Positions 63,664 through 64,000 of a DNA stretch of 64,000 nucleotides are shown piece by piece. This DNA comes from Mucilaginibacter sp. UR6-11. GTDB taxonomy: Bacteria > Bacteroidota > Bacteroidia > Sphingobacteriales > Sphingobacteriaceae. Where the stretch lies: assembly GCF_020880695.1 (NCBI RefSeq), contig NZ_JAJIWO010000007.1:1-64000 (forward strand), given 5' to 3'. How positions within the stretch are numbered: the first letter of the stretch is position 1; every line of letters begins with the position of its first letter. The position numbers and the translations under genes are program-made. The notes under the pieces were generated by a model that ran no database searches, was not told the origin of the DNA, and worked only from the letters and a program-made list of their open reading frames with translations.

Positions 63664-64000
63664 ATGAAAGAAAAAATTACTACCCCTACGGATCGTATAC
63701 AAATGCTTTTCAGCAAATGGCATCCCAAAAAATTAAAATCAGCCTGGTTATTACCGCTCTTGCTAATAACCCTTGCACTAGGATGCAAGAAAGACAATTT
63801 CGTACCTGTTGAAGGCGTTTGCCCGTTAGTGGTTAGCGACCCGATGGATAAAGCGGTAGATGTAGTATTAACTAAGGTTATTACAGCAACCTTTAATACC
63901 CCAATGGATGCAGCTACAATAACAAGCAGCACATTTATTGTAAAACAAGGTGCCACAGCTATCTCGGGCACGGTAGCGCCCACAACAAATCCGGCGGTAT
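63664..64000 (+). CDS. Lipoprotein with Ig-like (Big_5) repeats, 5' part
   Basis: The gene runs off the right edge after 112 codons. The translation begins MKEKITTPTDRIQMLFSKWH, then a membrane segment WLLPLLLITLALGC with a lipobox (Cys at about 41), followed by a Big_5-type domain (VVSDPMDKAVDVVLTKVITA; FNTPMDAATITSSTF; VKQGATAISGTV). In Bacteroidota this start often leads into an ice-binding-like DUF3494 adhesin with several such repeats; that end is not in the window, so the identity is inferred. The AraC gene just upstream may control it. Confidence 0.7.
   Translation, partial: MKEKITTPTDRIQMLFSKWHPKKLKSAWLLPLLLITLALGCKKDNFVPVEGVCPLVVSDPMDKAVDVVLTKVITATFNTPMDAATITSSTFIVKQGATAISGTVAPTTNPAV

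Noticed and set aside
1..64000. CRISPR arrays, tRNA or rRNA genes, prophage, integron
   Set aside because: No regularly spaced repeats, cloverleaf or rRNA-like segments and no phage genes were seen on either strand; only the transposase start at the left edge is mobile.

Overview
The window looks like a chromosome segment from a Bacteroidota bacterium, most likely Sphingobacteriaceae (Mucilaginibacter/Pedobacter-like). This rests on a SusC/SusD pair under an ECF sigma/FecR pair, TlpA/DUF4369 thioredoxins, an ImuA-ImuB-DnaE2 cassette of the Bacteroidota type, and promoters whose -7 element resembles TAnnTTTG. The genus is an inference; no rRNA or tRNA gene is visible.

Layout. (1) 1-500: the start of a transposase that runs off the left edge, next to a decayed Lrp/AsnC regulator gene. 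(2) 0.5-12.6 kb, minus strand: ECF sigma factor, FecR anti-sigma factor, SusC, SusD and two periplasmic TlpA-like proteins, then a terminator and an M16 metallopeptidase; probably a peptide or other oligomer uptake locus. (3) 12.7-13.9 kb: debris of a helicase gene and a DUF302 gene, both frameshifted. (4) 14-43.9 kb: a stress island with a multi-PAS histidine kinase, a baeRF (eRF1-like) protein, two tandem universal stress proteins, a six-gene ABC-2 efflux operon, two SDR dehydrogenases, Hsp20, an alpha/beta hydrolase, a PfkB kinase, a nitroreductase, an FMN split-barrel protein, a flavodoxin, a CHAD protein, a HAD-ATPase fusion, a cyclopropane fatty acid synthase, a triple-BON protein, several tiny membrane proteins and a lone receiver domain. 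(5) 44-48.4 kb: DUF72, phospholipase C, AlkB-like and a small protein. (6) 48.5-54 kb: imuA-imuB-dnaE2 mutagenic repair cassette. (7) 54.3-62.6 kb: three copies of a ~920-residue MG2-type surface module, two fused in one 1846-aa protein. (8) 63-64 kb: an AraC regulator with a CxxC-bearing N-terminus and the start of a lipoprotein with Ig-like repeats.

The main result is in the stress island. Nearly every intergenic region there carries a palindrome close to ATGAY-N4-RTCAT (the Crp/Fnr geometry), placed almost always 21-22 bp upstream of a TAnnTTTG-like -7 element. That puts the operator centre about 42 bp upstream of the predicted start, the class II activator position. Thirteen promoters fit, and two of them have a second operator exactly 22 bp further upstream. 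The gene content (Usp, Hsp20, nitroreductase, PfkB, split-barrel oxidase) strongly resembles the mycobacterial DosR dormancy regulon, but the operators are of another type. I infer a clustered redox/hypoxia or stationary-phase regulon controlled by a Crp/Fnr-family activator that is not encoded in this window.

Base composition shifts: the first 14 kb is visibly more AT-rich than the stress island, which is GC-richer with short AT-rich promoters.
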